Part shown: positions 33,092 through 41,840 of the stretch, piece by piece
Numbering within the stretch: the stretch's first letter is position 1
Layout: each line of letters opens with the position of its first letter
From: an uncultured Myxococcales bacterium
GTDB taxonomy: Bacteria; Myxococcota_A; UBA9042; CAIXZC01
Assembly (NCBI GenBank): GCA_903895725.1
Contig: CAITUV010000086.1
Span: 31,161-95,160 of the forward strand
Direction: 5' to 3'
Length of the DNA stretch: 64,000 nucleotides
Notes under the pieces: generated by a model
The model's input: only the letters and a program-made list of their open reading frames with translations
Databases searched by the model: none
What the model was told of the DNA's origin: nothing
Position numbers and translations under genes: made by a program

Positions 33092-34852
33092 ATGAGGCTT
33101 TGGAGTATCTTCGCGGTCGCACTTCTGCTGGTTGCCTGCGCCAAGGAGCAGGGGGCCGAGACGGGCAAGGAAGCTGGCAAGGGGCCGGACAAGGCACCGC
33201 CTCCGGCCGTCGAGTCCAAGACCGTGGACAAGCCCGCCGAGGCTGGACCCGCCGCTGAGGCAGGAAAGGCCGTCGAGGCGGGAAAGGCCGCCGAGGCCGG
33301 AGCCGCCGCTGACGCGGGGAAGGCCGCCGATGAGGCCGGGAAGGCCGCCGATGAGGCGGGAAAGGCCGCTGAGGCCGGGAAGGCCGCCGAGGGTGGAGCC
33401 ACCGCTGAAGCCGGAAAGGCCGTCGAGGCAGGAAAGGCCGCTGAGGCCGGAAAGGCCGAGGCCGCGGTGCCGGAGTCGACTCTGCCCGTCCTGGCCAAGT
33501 CTGCTCTCCCGTACCTTCCCGACCAGCTCCAGGCGGTTCTTGCCGTCGATCTGGAAGGTGCGATCACCCGGTTGGATTCCGTCGTGCCGCTCCTCACCAT
33601 GCTGGGGTTGGCCGAGGACAAGGCGCTCCAGGACGAGCTGTCCGCCTTCATCCAGAGCCGGATCGGCCTCAATCCGCTGTCGGCCCGGGGAATCCTGGTT
33701 GCCGTCACGGCTGCTCCGGCCGTCTTCGTCCTCGTCAAGGGCGAATTCAAGCTCGAGAAGACGGCGATCTCCGAGTTCGTGGATATCGGTGGAATCCAGG
33801 CCCTGGCACTGTCTGGCGAAGCGCCGGTCGTCGTTCTTCCGCTCGAAGGTTGGGGAATCGCCCTCTTCGACCGCAAGGAAGGTGCCGCCCAGTTCGCCGA
33901 GACCATCCTCTCCAGGAAGGGGCCGCCGGCCGCGGAGCCGCCCCTGCTGGCCACTCTCGGACTCGAAGCCGGCGCGTTTGCAGCCGTGAGCGTGGACTTC
34001 ACCCACCCGCTCATTCAGGCCGGTTGGGCTCGCGAAATTCCCTTCCCGGCCCCCAGGCAGGCGGCCCTGTACATCACTCCGGACCTCATCTCCGCCCGCA
34101 TGGCAGCGGATGAAGCCTGCATCAACGGTGTTCTCGGCGGGCTCGAGAAGGTCCGTGCCGAGGCTCGTGCCGCCATCTCCGCCCAGAAGGCCAACCTGGC
34201 CGAAATGAATCTGGCCGACGGCGTTGCCATCATCCTGGCCGACAAGTCGCTCGACCGGGTCATCGACTTCGTCACCCCCAAGCGCGACGGGGATACGCTC
34301 TCCATGACGCTCCCCATCGACCAGTTCACCACGGTCTCCGTGATCGGCACCATGGCCGCCATCGCCATTCCGGCGTTCCTCAAGTACTCGCTCAAGACCA
34401 AGACCACCGAGGCAACGGCCAGCCTGGACAAGATCCGTCACGGGGCCGAGGCCTACTTCTGCACGCCCCGCGTCGACGAGCAAGGCGGCCTGGTTGCCCC
34501 CCAGTTTCCTCCCGCTCAGCCCGTGATTCCGGCCGCCGGAAGCTGCTGCGGAGAGCCCGGGGCCGCCCCCGCGGAAGGAAAGGGCAAGTGCGCCGTGGAT
34601 GCTGCGCTCTGGCAGACCCCGACCTGGACGGCATTGAACTTCATGATGCTCGACCCCCACTACTACGCCTATGAGTTCACCCCCAAGACGCTGGAGGACG
34701 GAACGCTGGCCTTCGATGCGTCCGCCTACGCAGACCTGGATTGTGACGGTACCCGCTCCACGTATCGGCTCTCCTGCAAGGGCGTTCGTACCAGCGTCGA
34801 AGATTGCCGCATCGAGTGCGACCCGCTCTATGTCGAGAACGAGCTCGAGTAG
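33092..34852 (+). CDS. Lipoprotein with internal type IV pilin-like helix and head
   Basis: A 586-residue lipoprotein (lipobox LLVAC, Cys16; GGAGGA ribosome site). Residues 20-130 are a Lys/Glu/Ala/Gly linker with AEAGKA repeats encoded by 15-bp DNA repeats. A domain of about 290 residues of unknown type follows (DLEGAITRLDS, VEDKALQDEL and LEGWGIALFDRKEG segments). At about 418-434 lies GTMAAIAIPAFLKY, a clear pilin N-terminal helix, which continues into EATASLDKIRHGAEAYF and a C-terminal pilin-like head with a Cys pair (GSCCGE) and DLDCDG near the end. So the hydrophobic pilin helix sits inside the chain rather than at the N-terminus, and the protein is anchored twice. No prepilin peptidase cleavage site precedes the helix. 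Confidence 0.85.
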   Translation: MRLWSIFAVALLLVACAKEQGAETGKEAGKGPDKAPPPAVESKTVDKPAEAGPAAEAGKAVEAGKAAEAGAAADAGKAADEAGKAADEAGKAAEAGKAAEGGATAEAGKAVEAGKAAEAGKAEAAVPESTLPVLAKSALPYLPDQLQAVLAVDLEGAITRLDSVVPLLTMLGLAEDKALQDELSAFIQSRIGLNPLSARGILVAVTAAPAVFVLVKGEFKLEKTAISEFVDIGGIQALALSGEAPVVVLPLEGWGIALFDRKEGAAQFAETILSRKGPPAAEPPLLATLGLEAGAFAAVSVDFTHPLIQAGWAREIPFPAPRQAALYITPDLISARMAADEACINGVLGGLEKVRAEARAAISAQKANLAEMNLADGVAIILADKSLDRVIDFVTPKRDGDTLSMTLPIDQFTTVSVIGTMAAIAIPAFLKYSLKTKTTEATASLDKIRHGAEAYFCTPRVDEQGGLVAPQFPPAQPVIPAAGSCCGEPGAAPAEGKGKCAVDAALWQTPTWTALNFMMLDPHYYAYEFTPKTLEDGTLAFDASAYADLDCDGTRSTYRLSCKGVRTSVEDCRIECDPLYVENELE

Positions 34853-34963
34853 ACCCGCCCCGCCCCCGCTGGATTTCGCCCTCTTCCCGTGATTACGCAG
34901 GTGCGGAATCTGCCGTAGCCAGATCCCTGCGCACTGGTTCGTTTCCCCGAATTGCCCGTTTTT

Positions 34964-34991
34964 TTGCGTGGTCGCGCCGTGCGCCTACCAT
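34964..34991 (+). promoter_or_regulatory. Candidate promoter for the penicillin-binding protein
   Basis: TTGCGT, 16 bases, TACCAT, 28 bases ahead of the ATG. The run of T before it is the AT-richest part of the gap. Confidence 0.4.
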
Positions 34992-35019
34992 CAGGTCGGT
35001 TGGTTGGAGAGGGATTGCC

Positions 35020-36387
35020 ATGCCCAACGAGAAGCGACCAGGCATCCAGGTGAACGTGGGGAAGATGAAGACGGCAGCCTTGCTCGGCCTTGCCATGGGG
35101 CTGTTTCTGACGGCCACTCTGGCGGCCAGGGGAAACGGGGCCTCGGGGAACGAGCCGACGGAAGCGGTCCATTCATTGGCCCGCATGGCCTCCATGCTGC
35201 CTTCCCAGGGTCTCGAGACCGCAGTTCGCTTCTTCCAGCAGAAGAGCGCCCAGGCGGCCCCGAAGCTCGAGCCGGCCAGCTTCATCGATGCCAGCCTCGA
35301 GATGCTCGATCTGGCTGCCGAGACCTCGGGAAAGAAGGCGAGCCTCGAAGTAGCCGGTGGCCGCCAGATTTCGTTCACGCTCCGCCCCGAGCTACAGAAG
35401 GAGGCGGAGAAGGTGTTCCAGCAGTACCGTCCTCACGAGGCGGCCTTCGTGGCCATCGACCCCAGGACCGGTGAGATCCTGGCCCTGGCCGGGTACGCGA
35501 ACGGCAAGCTGGCCCCGCACCGGGCGTTGCAGGCAACCGGTCCGGCCGCTTCCGTCTACAAGGTGATTACCGGTGCCGCCCTCGTCGAGGCCAAAGGGGT
35601 CTCCGCAGCCAAGGAAGTCTGCTACCACGGCGGCGGCAGCGGCGTGGCCAAGAGCCACCTGATCCACGATCCCGATCGGGACCATACCTGCCACAGCCTG
35701 GCCCAGGCCATGGGGCGCTCCGCCAACGTGGTGTTCGCCCGCCTGGCATTCAACCTGCTGACCCGCAACGAGATGAAGGCCTTTGCCGAGCGGTTCGGGT
35801 TCAACCAGGTGCTGCCGTTCGAGTGGCCCGTCGAAGTCAGTCGGGTCGATGTTCCCGAGAATCGCGTCGAGTTTGCCCGGATGGCGGCCGGCTTCTACCA
35901 CTCCACCCTCAGCCCGTTCCACGGAGCCATGCTGGCGGCTGCCGTGGCCAACGAAGGGCGCATGATGAGGCCGGGCATCATCAGCCGCGTCACGGAAAGT
36001 GACGGCACCATCACCTGGGAGCGCCAGCCCGAGCTGTACCTCGAGCCGATCGCGCCCGAGACCGCCCGGACCTTGACCGAGATGATGCAGCGGACCGTCT
36101 CGGAAGGAACGGCCCGCAAGTACTTCAGCCGCCGGACCCCGGGACTCAAGAACGTGACCGTGGCCGGCAAGACCGGCTCTCTTTCCGACACTCGTGATGG
36201 CGTCCGCCTCCACTATTCCTGGTTCGTGGGGTTTGCCCCGGCCGACGACCCGAAGATCGCGTTTGCGTCCCTCGTGGTCAACGACCCCAACTGGACGGTC
36301 AAGGGACCGGTCGTCGCCCGCCGGGTTCTCGACCGGTTCTTCGAAGCCCCCGCCGCACCGCCGGCCCGCCGCACCGCCTCCCGCTGA
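35020..36387 (+). CDS. Penicillin-binding transpeptidase
   Basis: A 455-residue membrane-anchored transpeptidase (one helix at about 13-33). The active-site motifs are Ser178 in SVYK (SxxK), Ser234 in SAN (SxN) and Lys384 in KTG, all in the normal spacing. The segment FVAIDPRTGEILALAGY before the active serine is characteristic of class B PBPs. The pedestal domain is short (about 140 residues), so this is a stand-alone transpeptidase resembling MrdA/FtsI minus the large N-terminal domain. Cross-links peptidoglycan in the periplasm. The ATG has GGAGAGGG upstream; the open frame upstream of it is not used. Confidence 0.93.
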   Translation: MPNEKRPGIQVNVGKMKTAALLGLAMGLFLTATLAARGNGASGNEPTEAVHSLARMASMLPSQGLETAVRFFQQKSAQAAPKLEPASFIDASLEMLDLAAETSGKKASLEVAGGRQISFTLRPELQKEAEKVFQQYRPHEAAFVAIDPRTGEILALAGYANGKLAPHRALQATGPAASVYKVITGAALVEAKGVSAAKEVCYHGGGSGVAKSHLIHDPDRDHTCHSLAQAMGRSANVVFARLAFNLLTRNEMKAFAERFGFNQVLPFEWPVEVSRVDVPENRVEFARMAAGFYHSTLSPFHGAMLAAAVANEGRMMRPGIISRVTESDGTITWERQPELYLEPIAPETARTLTEMMQRTVSEGTARKYFSRRTPGLKNVTVAGKTGSLSDTRDGVRLHYSWFVGFAPADDPKIAFASLVVNDPNWTVKGPVVARRVLDRFFEAPAAPPARRTASR

Positions 36388-36392
36388 CCCCG

Positions 36393-37745
36393 ATGTCCCG
36401 GCCCTCCGAACCGTCGGGAATCGATTGCCCCTCACCGCCCGCTTCCATGGAGCGTCGGATGGGAGGGCTGGAGGCCGTCCTGCTGGTGGTCGGAAGCATG
36501 GTGGGTACGGGAATCCTCGTCACTCCGGCCCTCGTGGCCTCCAGCACGGGTAGCCTGGCCGGCGTCCTTCTGGTCTGGGGAGGAGGGGCCCTCTACGCCC
36601 TGGTTGGGGCGCTCTCCCAGGCAGAGCTGGCCGTCCGTTACCCCCGGGCTGGCGGTGATTACGTGTTCCTCAGGGAATCCTTCGGCCACCTCCCTGCGTT
36701 TCTCTCAGGGTGGGTCTCGCTGACGCTGGGCTTTGCCGGTTCGCTTGCCGTGCTGGCTCTGACGTGCAGCCAATATCTGCTGCGAGCGATTCCGGAGGTG
36801 GCATCCCGGGTGGAGCAGACGCCGGTGGCCATCCTTCTCGTCCTGGTGCTGACCGCGGTCAACCTGCTCGGAGTGGCTGCTGGAAGCCGCACCCAGGCCC
36901 TCCTTACCGCACTCAAGGTAGTGGGGCTCTGCGTCCTCATGGGCATCGCCCTCTGGGCGGGCCCGACGCCTCCGGCCCCGGTCGCTGCGACTCTACCGGT
37001 CTCCGCCGCACTTCTCCCCGTCGTGTTCACCTACACCGGCTGGAACGATGCCATCTACGTCGGGGGGGAGATTGCCCGCCCCGAGCGAAATCTGCCCCTG
37101 GCCCTGGTGGCCGGAACTGCAATCGTGGCGGTGCTCTATCTGGCGTTCAATGCGGCGTTCCTGCTGACCACCGGTGGCCGGGTCGGCGGTAACGAGGATC
37201 TCGCTGTGGCAGCCGCTATGGCCCAGGTTGCCCTCGGTGCCGGCAGCGAGCCCCTCGTGGCCGGTCTTGCGGCCCTGCTGGTGGGGGGCACCATGGCGGC
37301 ACTGGCCGTCACCGGTCCCCGCATTGCCTTCGCCATGGCCGGGGATGCTGTCGTCCCCCGCTTTCTGGGGCGGCTCAATCGAACCGGTGCTCCCGCCAAT
37401 GCGCTCCTCTTCCAGGCCGTCGTGGCCATCCTCTTCGTCCTGGCCGGAACCCTCCAGCAGATCATCGCATGGGTCGGCTTTGCCCTGGTCGTGTTCTCCG
37501 CCATGGCCACCGCATGCGTCTTCGTGGAGCGTTCCCGGGAATCCACCCCCTCCGCCACCCCCGCGACTCCCGGGAGCCGATACCGGATTCCCGGGTGGCC
37601 TCTTCCGCCTCTGCTCTACGTCGGAGCAAGCCTGGCAATCGCCATGGCAGTCGCCCTGGCCGAACCGCTCCAGGCGGTTTACGGGCTGCTCATCGTGCTT
37701 TCCGGTCTTCCGGTGTACTGGCTGTCGAAGTCGAGGTTAAACTAG
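36393..37745 (+). CDS. APC family amino acid permease
   Basis: A 450-residue inner-membrane protein with 12 hydrophobic helices and the APC N-terminal motif VVGSMVGTGILVTPALVA. Helix 6-like TYTGWNDAIYVGGEIARPERN is the consensus of the amino acid transporter family (YxGW-x-x). The start at 36393 has no strong ribosome site; an ATG at 36447 would remove only 18 residues before helix 1. The stop overlaps the first base of a perfect terminator-like hairpin. Confidence 0.92.
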   Translation: MSRPSEPSGIDCPSPPASMERRMGGLEAVLLVVGSMVGTGILVTPALVASSTGSLAGVLLVWGGGALYALVGALSQAELAVRYPRAGGDYVFLRESFGHLPAFLSGWVSLTLGFAGSLAVLALTCSQYLLRAIPEVASRVEQTPVAILLVLVLTAVNLLGVAAGSRTQALLTALKVVGLCVLMGIALWAGPTPPAPVAATLPVSAALLPVVFTYTGWNDAIYVGGEIARPERNLPLALVAGTAIVAVLYLAFNAAFLLTTGGRVGGNEDLAVAAAMAQVALGAGSEPLVAGLAALLVGGTMAALAVTGPRIAFAMAGDAVVPRFLGRLNRTGAPANALLFQAVVAILFVLAGTLQQIIAWVGFALVVFSAMATACVFVERSRESTPSATPATPGSRYRIPGWPLPPLLYVGASLAIAMAVALAEPLQAVYGLLIVLSGLPVYWLSKSRLN

Positions 37746-37779
37746 GAAGGGGACCCACCGAGCTGGTGGATCCCCTTCC
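37745..37779. terminator. Strong hairpin after the permease gene
   Basis: GGAAGGGGACCCACC, a five-base loop GAGCT, and GGTGGATCCCCTTCC form a 15-bp stem with one mismatch. It begins on the last base of the stop codon. It lacks a T run, so it could act as an end-protecting hairpin as well as a terminator. Confidence 0.7.
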
Positions 37780-38193
37780 TGACTTTCCGGGCTCGCCACA
37801 TTAACCGAAGAACTCAGAAGGACTACAAGAGGGAGCAGGACTAGCGACGAGCCCAAGGTGCTGCGGTCCTGCCGTGTGGACATGTCCCTGACGCCGTTGC
37901 AGCTCGGCGGCAAGGTTTCCGCGTAAGGGGGGAACATCGTGGAACAAAGGAATATGGGGACTGGAATCAAACGCCTATTCCAGTAGCAAGCGCCGTGCCA
38001 ACCTTCCGCTGTCGAGCGTTCTTTTCCCTACAATCTCCTCCAGACCCACCGGAAGCCAGCCGATTCGCCCCCATTCCGTCCGCCTGGCAGGCCGGTCCGG
38101 CGCATATGCCCCTCCCGGAGCGATCGAACACGGCTTCTGACGCGGCGCGCAGCCTTGCCCCAGCCGCGTCACGCGCCGTCCTGGGCCAGTTCT

Positions 38194-38210
38194 TGTTTCA
38201 GATTGGAACA
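38194..38210. promoter_or_regulatory. Operator-like site, half-sites TGTTTCA/TGGAACA
   Basis: TGTTTCA, three bases, TGGAACA: an inverted repeat with one mismatch. Same half-site and spacing as the site at 38281, 87 bp away. Confidence 0.45.
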
Positions 38211-38280
38211 GCCCCCCCGAAACGCACCCCTTGCAAGGCGATCTCGTGCCAGCAGGCCCCTTGGATGGACTTGGATGAGG

Positions 38281-38297
38281 TGTTTCAGGCTGAAACA
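38281..38297. promoter_or_regulatory. Operator-like site, perfect TGTTTCA-N3-TGAAACA
   Basis: A perfect 7-3-7 inverted repeat. The 87-bp distance to the weaker site is compatible with cooperative dimer binding. Which gene it would control is unclear; the nearest start codons are at 38780 (minus) and 38894 (plus). Confidence 0.5.
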
Positions 38298-38393
38298 GTG
38301 TCTCTGGCGGGTACAGGCTGTCGATGATCGGCTCGAGGCAGGAATCGGGTGGCTCTCAACAGCCGAAGCTCCCCTCCAACCGTTCCGGGAGGA

Positions 38394-38780
38394 TCAGCGG
38401 GCGCAGGTGACCTCGATCTCGACCCGGGCAGCCCGGGGGAGGGCCGCCACCGCGACCGTGGCCCTTGCGGGAAGGTTGCCTGAGAAGTACCCTGCGTAGA
38501 CCTCGTTCACCTTCGGGAAGTCGGCCATGTCCACCAGGAAGATCGTGCTCTTCACGACGTCGGCCAGCGTGAACCCGGCTGCCTCGACCACCCCGCGGAC
38601 GTTTTCCATGACCCTTCGGGTCTGGGCAACGATGTCCCCCGCCTCCATCTCGCCGGTTTCCGGGGACAGCGGGATCTGCCCCGACACGTAGAGAAGATCC
38701 CGGAAGGATTCTGCCAGAACCGCCTGGCTGTAAGGTCCGATTGCCTTGGGGGCCCTGCTCGTCTGTATCGTTCTGTTCAT
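38394..38780 (-). CDS. ridA: RidA/YjgF/YER057c/UK114 family deaminase
   Basis: A 128-residue protein with the standard family features: RAPKAIGPYSQAVLAESFRD near the N-terminus, SGQIPLSPETGEM, the VVKSTIFLVDMADF stretch and the C-terminal EIEVTCAR with the conserved Glu and active-site Arg in PARATVAVAALPR. RidA hydrolyses reactive enamines and imines from pyridoxal-dependent dehydratases. The start at 38780 (AGGTGCAGGG upstream) gives the family's normal N-terminus. Divergent from the SPOR gene. Confidence 0.95.
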   Translation of the reverse strand: MNRTIQTSRAPKAIGPYSQAVLAESFRDLLYVSGQIPLSPETGEMEAGDIVAQTRRVMENVRGVVEAAGFTLADVVKSTIFLVDMADFPKVNEVYAGYFSGNLPARATVAVAALPRAARVEIEVTCAR

Positions 38781-38828
38781 CCCTGCACCTCCATCTGCGG
38801 GTGGGACTGCCGCAGAGTTGCCCAATTT

Positions 38829-38857
38829 TTGACAGATTGCAAGGGGGGAATAGCCTA
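38829..38857 (+). promoter_or_regulatory. Candidate -35 for the SPOR protein gene
   Basis: A perfect TTGACA at 38829 followed at 17 bases by AGCCTA, a poor -10. Located 37-65 bases ahead of the ATG at 38894. Confidence 0.35.
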
Positions 38858-38893
38858 GGTCTCGGGCATGTTCGAGCGCTTGCAGAGGTCACC

Positions 38894-39838
38894 ATGAGGC
38901 TGCGCGACGAAGGGATGTTGAAGCCGAAGATGGAGTTCCAGTTCGAAACCAGGCACTTCTTCCTGCTGGTCGTCTGGAGCATCGTGCTATCCGGGATCAT
39001 CTTCTGCACCGGTCTGTTCATTGGACAGAAGGGGCAGGCAGGTACCCGCGGCATGACGCTCAACAGCAACCAGCCCGGGGGCAAGGACGATGCCGAGGCA
39101 AGCCGCCCCGATCCTCTGCTCAGCTCCCTTTCCTTCCTGTCCCGCCTGGTGCGTCATCCGGAAAAGCGTCAGCACGAAGACGTGGCCCTCGATGCCCTGG
39201 CCGCCCTTCGCGAGGACATCCTGCGCAAGCAGGAGCGGGAAGATGCCGCCCTTCGCGAGCAGCTGGCCCGCGAGGTCTTCAGCCCCCCGACCGAACGGCC
39301 CGAGGCACCGGAGCAGGTCCTGGCTTCTTCTTCCGGAGTCCAGGCCACTCTGGGGCGGACCCGGCAGGCCAACCTCGGCCTCGTGCCCGACCTCTCTTCC
39401 CTGATCTCGCCGGTCGAGCCGGAGCCGGTACCGGTCCCCGAGGCGGCCCTTGCCGCCGATGCGGCCGAGCTTGCCGCTGAAGCCAACGCCGCACCGATCG
39501 CTGCCGCTGCCCCCTCGGCCCCCGTCATGGCTGCCGAAGGGCAACCCCAGGAAGACCCTTCCGCAGTCGAAGTCAACGCCGACGGCCGCCAGCGCTTCTT
39601 TGCCATCCAGGCCAAGGCCTTTCGGGAGAAGGCCGACGCGGACATCTTCCTCGGCTACCTCCAGCAGGAGCTCGTCAAGTCCCAGTACAAGGCCTTCATC
39701 ATGCCCGTCGAGCTGGCCGGAAAGGGGAAGTGGTTTCGCGTCCGCATCGGCAAGTTTCAGACCCGCCTGGAAGCCGAGAAGTTCAAGCAGACCTTCGAGA
39801 AGAAGCTCGGGCTTGAAACCTTCCTCGTGTCTCTGTAA
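38894..39838 (+). CDS. SPOR domain membrane protein
   Basis: A 314-residue protein with one transmembrane helix (residues about 21-43) and a C-terminal SPOR domain (FFAIQAKAFREKADADIFLG, then WFRVRIGKFQTRLEAEKFKQ), which binds denuded glycan strands at the septum. The linker contains many Glu/Ala and Pro. The cytoplasmic N-terminus is about 20 residues. Membrane topology and domain order match DedD/FtsN-type cell-division proteins. The ATG was chosen over an upstream start because the upstream frame overlaps the ridA promoter region. Confidence 0.9.
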   Translation: MRLRDEGMLKPKMEFQFETRHFFLLVVWSIVLSGIIFCTGLFIGQKGQAGTRGMTLNSNQPGGKDDAEASRPDPLLSSLSFLSRLVRHPEKRQHEDVALDALAALREDILRKQEREDAALREQLAREVFSPPTERPEAPEQVLASSSGVQATLGRTRQANLGLVPDLSSLISPVEPEPVPVPEAALAADAAELAAEANAAPIAAAAPSAPVMAAEGQPQEDPSAVEVNADGRQRFFAIQAKAFREKADADIFLGYLQQELVKSQYKAFIMPVELAGKGKWFRVRIGKFQTRLEAEKFKQTFEKKLGLETFLVSL

Positions 39839-39907
39839 GTTCTCTTCCTCGACCCGCCGGGATTGTCGGTGACACACGTTGCCAGCGGGCCCGCAGGAGG
39901 TACTGCC

Positions 39908-40990
39908 ATGGAAGAGTTCATCCTGGACGGACCCCGTCAGCTCCGGGAAGCCGTTCGAGCCGCTGACGGGCTGCCCGCAACGCTTTTCGAGGGCCGGCAG
40001 CCAAGCTCGGCCATGCTTCTCGGAATGGGGGGAAGCGCCCTGTCCGCCGGGCTCATCGAGCTGCTTCGCCATCGACACCAGGCGGCCTGGCGCTTCGACG
40101 TCGTCCGGGACTACCGCCTCGCGAGGCAACCCGACGCATCCACGCTCGTCCTGGCTCTCTCTTACTCCGGCGAGACGGACGAGACCCTGGCTGGGCTTGA
40201 AGCATGCCTGAGGCCCGGCTCCGACCAGGGCCGATCCGACCTGTCCGCCAATGGCCTTGCCGAGGCCGGCGATACTGAGCGTCTGAACCGTCCCCTGGTC
40301 GTGGCCGCTGCCCGCGGAGGGCGGCTCGAACATGCGGCTCGAAAGCACGCAGTCTCCTTTGTCCAGGTCCCGGAACGACCGTCTGACTTCCAGCCTCGCT
40401 TTGCCTTGAGCTTCATGTTTGGATTGGCCTGGCGCGTGCTCGTCAGGGCTGGTCTGCTCCCCGATGCCACCTCGATCCATGAGCTGGCCGACTGGCTGGA
40501 GTGCCGGGACCTGGAGTCCGGCGGTGCAGAGCTTGCCTCCTGGCTCGAGGACCGGATTCCCGTCGTCTACATGCCCACCGAGTTCGAAGCCGGCGTCGCC
40601 CGCACCTGGCGCATCAAGTTCAACGAGAACGCCAAGATCCCCTGCATCGCCGGTGCCCTTCCCGAGGCCAACCACAACGAGATGATCGCATTTCCACCGC
40701 TTCCTTCAGGCAGTCGGGCCCGCTTCGCGTTTCTGCTGGTCGACGACCCCGACGGCGACCGTCGCATCTCCCAGCGTTTCCGGCTCACCGGAGATCTGCT
40801 CGGAAGCTACGGGTACCCGGTCCGCCGCCTCACCCTCGACGCCGGCGTTTCCTCGATTCACAAGGCCATGTCGTCGTTGCTGTTGGCCGACTGGGTGACC
40901 CTGCACCACGCGCGACAGAGAGGGGTGGACCCCGTCTCGATTCCCGCAATCCAGCAGTTCAAGCTTCTGCTGAAGGGCGCTTCGCACTGA
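39908..40990 (+). CDS. SIS-domain phosphoglucose/phosphomannose isomerase-like protein
   Basis: A 360-residue SIS protein with the bifunctional PGI/PMI pattern: MLLGMGGSALSAG, ALSYSGETDETLAG, VPFRFSLP-like replaced here by PRFALSFMFG, and EANHNEMIAF containing the catalytic His/Glu of the active site. An insertion of about 25 residues (GSDQGRSDLSANGLAEAGDT) lies between the second and third strand of the first SIS fold and is not typical. The ATG has GGAGG seven bases upstream. Interconverts fructose 6-phosphate with glucose or mannose 6-phosphate. The end overlaps the 3' end of prmC on the opposite strand by 32 bp. Confidence 0.85.
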   Translation: MEEFILDGPRQLREAVRAADGLPATLFEGRQPSSAMLLGMGGSALSAGLIELLRHRHQAAWRFDVVRDYRLARQPDASTLVLALSYSGETDETLAGLEACLRPGSDQGRSDLSANGLAEAGDTERLNRPLVVAAARGGRLEHAARKHAVSFVQVPERPSDFQPRFALSFMFGLAWRVLVRAGLLPDATSIHELADWLECRDLESGGAELASWLEDRIPVVYMPTEFEAGVARTWRIKFNENAKIPCIAGALPEANHNEMIAFPPLPSGSRARFAFLLVDDPDGDRRISQRFRLTGDLLGSYGYPVRRLTLDAGVSSIHKAMSSLLLADWVTLHHARQRGVDPVSIPAIQQFKLLLKGASH

Positions 40991-41840
40991 CGAACCGGTC
41001 GTCCCCCGCCAGATCCCGGAACACCTCGACATCGACGAACCCGGCCCGGAGCAGGGCCTCACGAACGGCAGCGGTCTGCGCGGTCCCGGCATATTCCATG
41101 AGGAACACGGCCCCTGCGGCCATGACCCGCTCGAGGAGCGGGATGACTGCCATCACCAGCTCGAGCCCGTCCTTTCCCCCGTCCACGGCTTCTCGAGGCT
41201 CGTGCTGTCGGATCTCCGGTGCCAGCACCTCCCACTCGGCCGTCGGCACGTAGGGCGGGTTGCACGTCACGAATCGAAAGGTCTCCGAGGCCCTGGAAAG
41301 GTAGTCCCGGGCATCGGACTGGACCACGTTGAGACGATCGGCAACCCCTGTGTTACGGGCATTCTCGCTGGCCGTCCGCACGGCCACGGGGGATATGTCC
41401 ACCGCAGTTCCCACCGCTGCCGGCCGCTCCGCCAGGATGCTCACCGCCAGATTCCCGCTCCCGGTGCACAAGTCGAGCAGCACGAACCGCTCGCCCGGCT
41501 GTGTCGCCGAAAGCACCTGCTCCACCATCAGCTCGGTCTCCGGACGTGGAACGAACACGCCGGCCGGAGTGTGCAGGCGCTGCCGATAGAACTCCCGCTC
41601 TCCGATGATGTGGGCAACGCATCGCCTCGCCGCACGCTCTCTCACGAGGGAGCGGAAGCGGTCGAGCTCCGCCCGGGTCAGGGGGCGGTCAGTCCCGGTA
41701 TACAGCTCCAGCCGCGTGCAGCCAAGCGCATGGGCCAGGAGAAGCTCGGTGTCCAGCCTGGGCGACTCGCACCCCTTTTCCTTCAAGTAGTTCGTCGTCC
41801 AGCGGAGCAGATCCATCACCGTCCAGACACGGTTTTCCAT
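40959..41840 (-). CDS. prmC: Release factor N5-glutamine methyltransferase PrmC
   Basis: A 293-residue SAM-dependent methyltransferase. The helical N-terminal domain (GCESPRLDTELLLAHALG) and the FVPRPETE motif are diagnostic of PrmC/HemK. The SAM loop is LDLCTGSGNLAV; the catalytic motif is CNPPYVP (residues 195-201). Methylates the GGQ Gln of class 1 release factors. Its ATG overlaps the upstream stop by one base (TGATG), so translation is coupled to the helical lipoprotein. This is unlike the common prfA-prmC order. Confidence 0.95.
   Translation of the reverse strand: MENRVWTVMDLLRWTTNYLKEKGCESPRLDTELLLAHALGCTRLELYTGTDRPLTRAELDRFRSLVRERAARRCVAHIIGEREFYRQRLHTPAGVFVPRPETELMVEQVLSATQPGERFVLLDLCTGSGNLAVSILAERPAAVGTAVDISPVAVRTASENARNTGVADRLNVVQSDARDYLSRASETFRFVTCNPPYVPTAEWEVLAPEIRQHEPREAVDGGKDGLELVMAVIPLLERVMAAGAVFLMEYAGTAQTAAVREALLRAGFVDVEVFRDLAGDDRFVSAKRPSAEA

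Larger units (their letters stand above)
37780..38393. other. Gene-free 614-bp stretch with palindromic sites
   Basis: No convincing gene. Contents: a perfect 8-bp inverted repeat ACTGGAAT...ATTCCAGT at 37960-37984 and two TGTTTCA-type palindromes at 38194 and 38281. The open frame on the plus strand at 37995-38327 has a mixed, Pro/Ser-rich product and no ribosome site. A small RNA or a regulatory region cannot be excluded. Confidence 0.5.

Noticed and set aside
37780..38393. tRNA or riboswitch in the gene-free stretch
   Set aside because: No GTTCRANNC T-loop with matching acceptor stem and no known riboswitch core could be traced.
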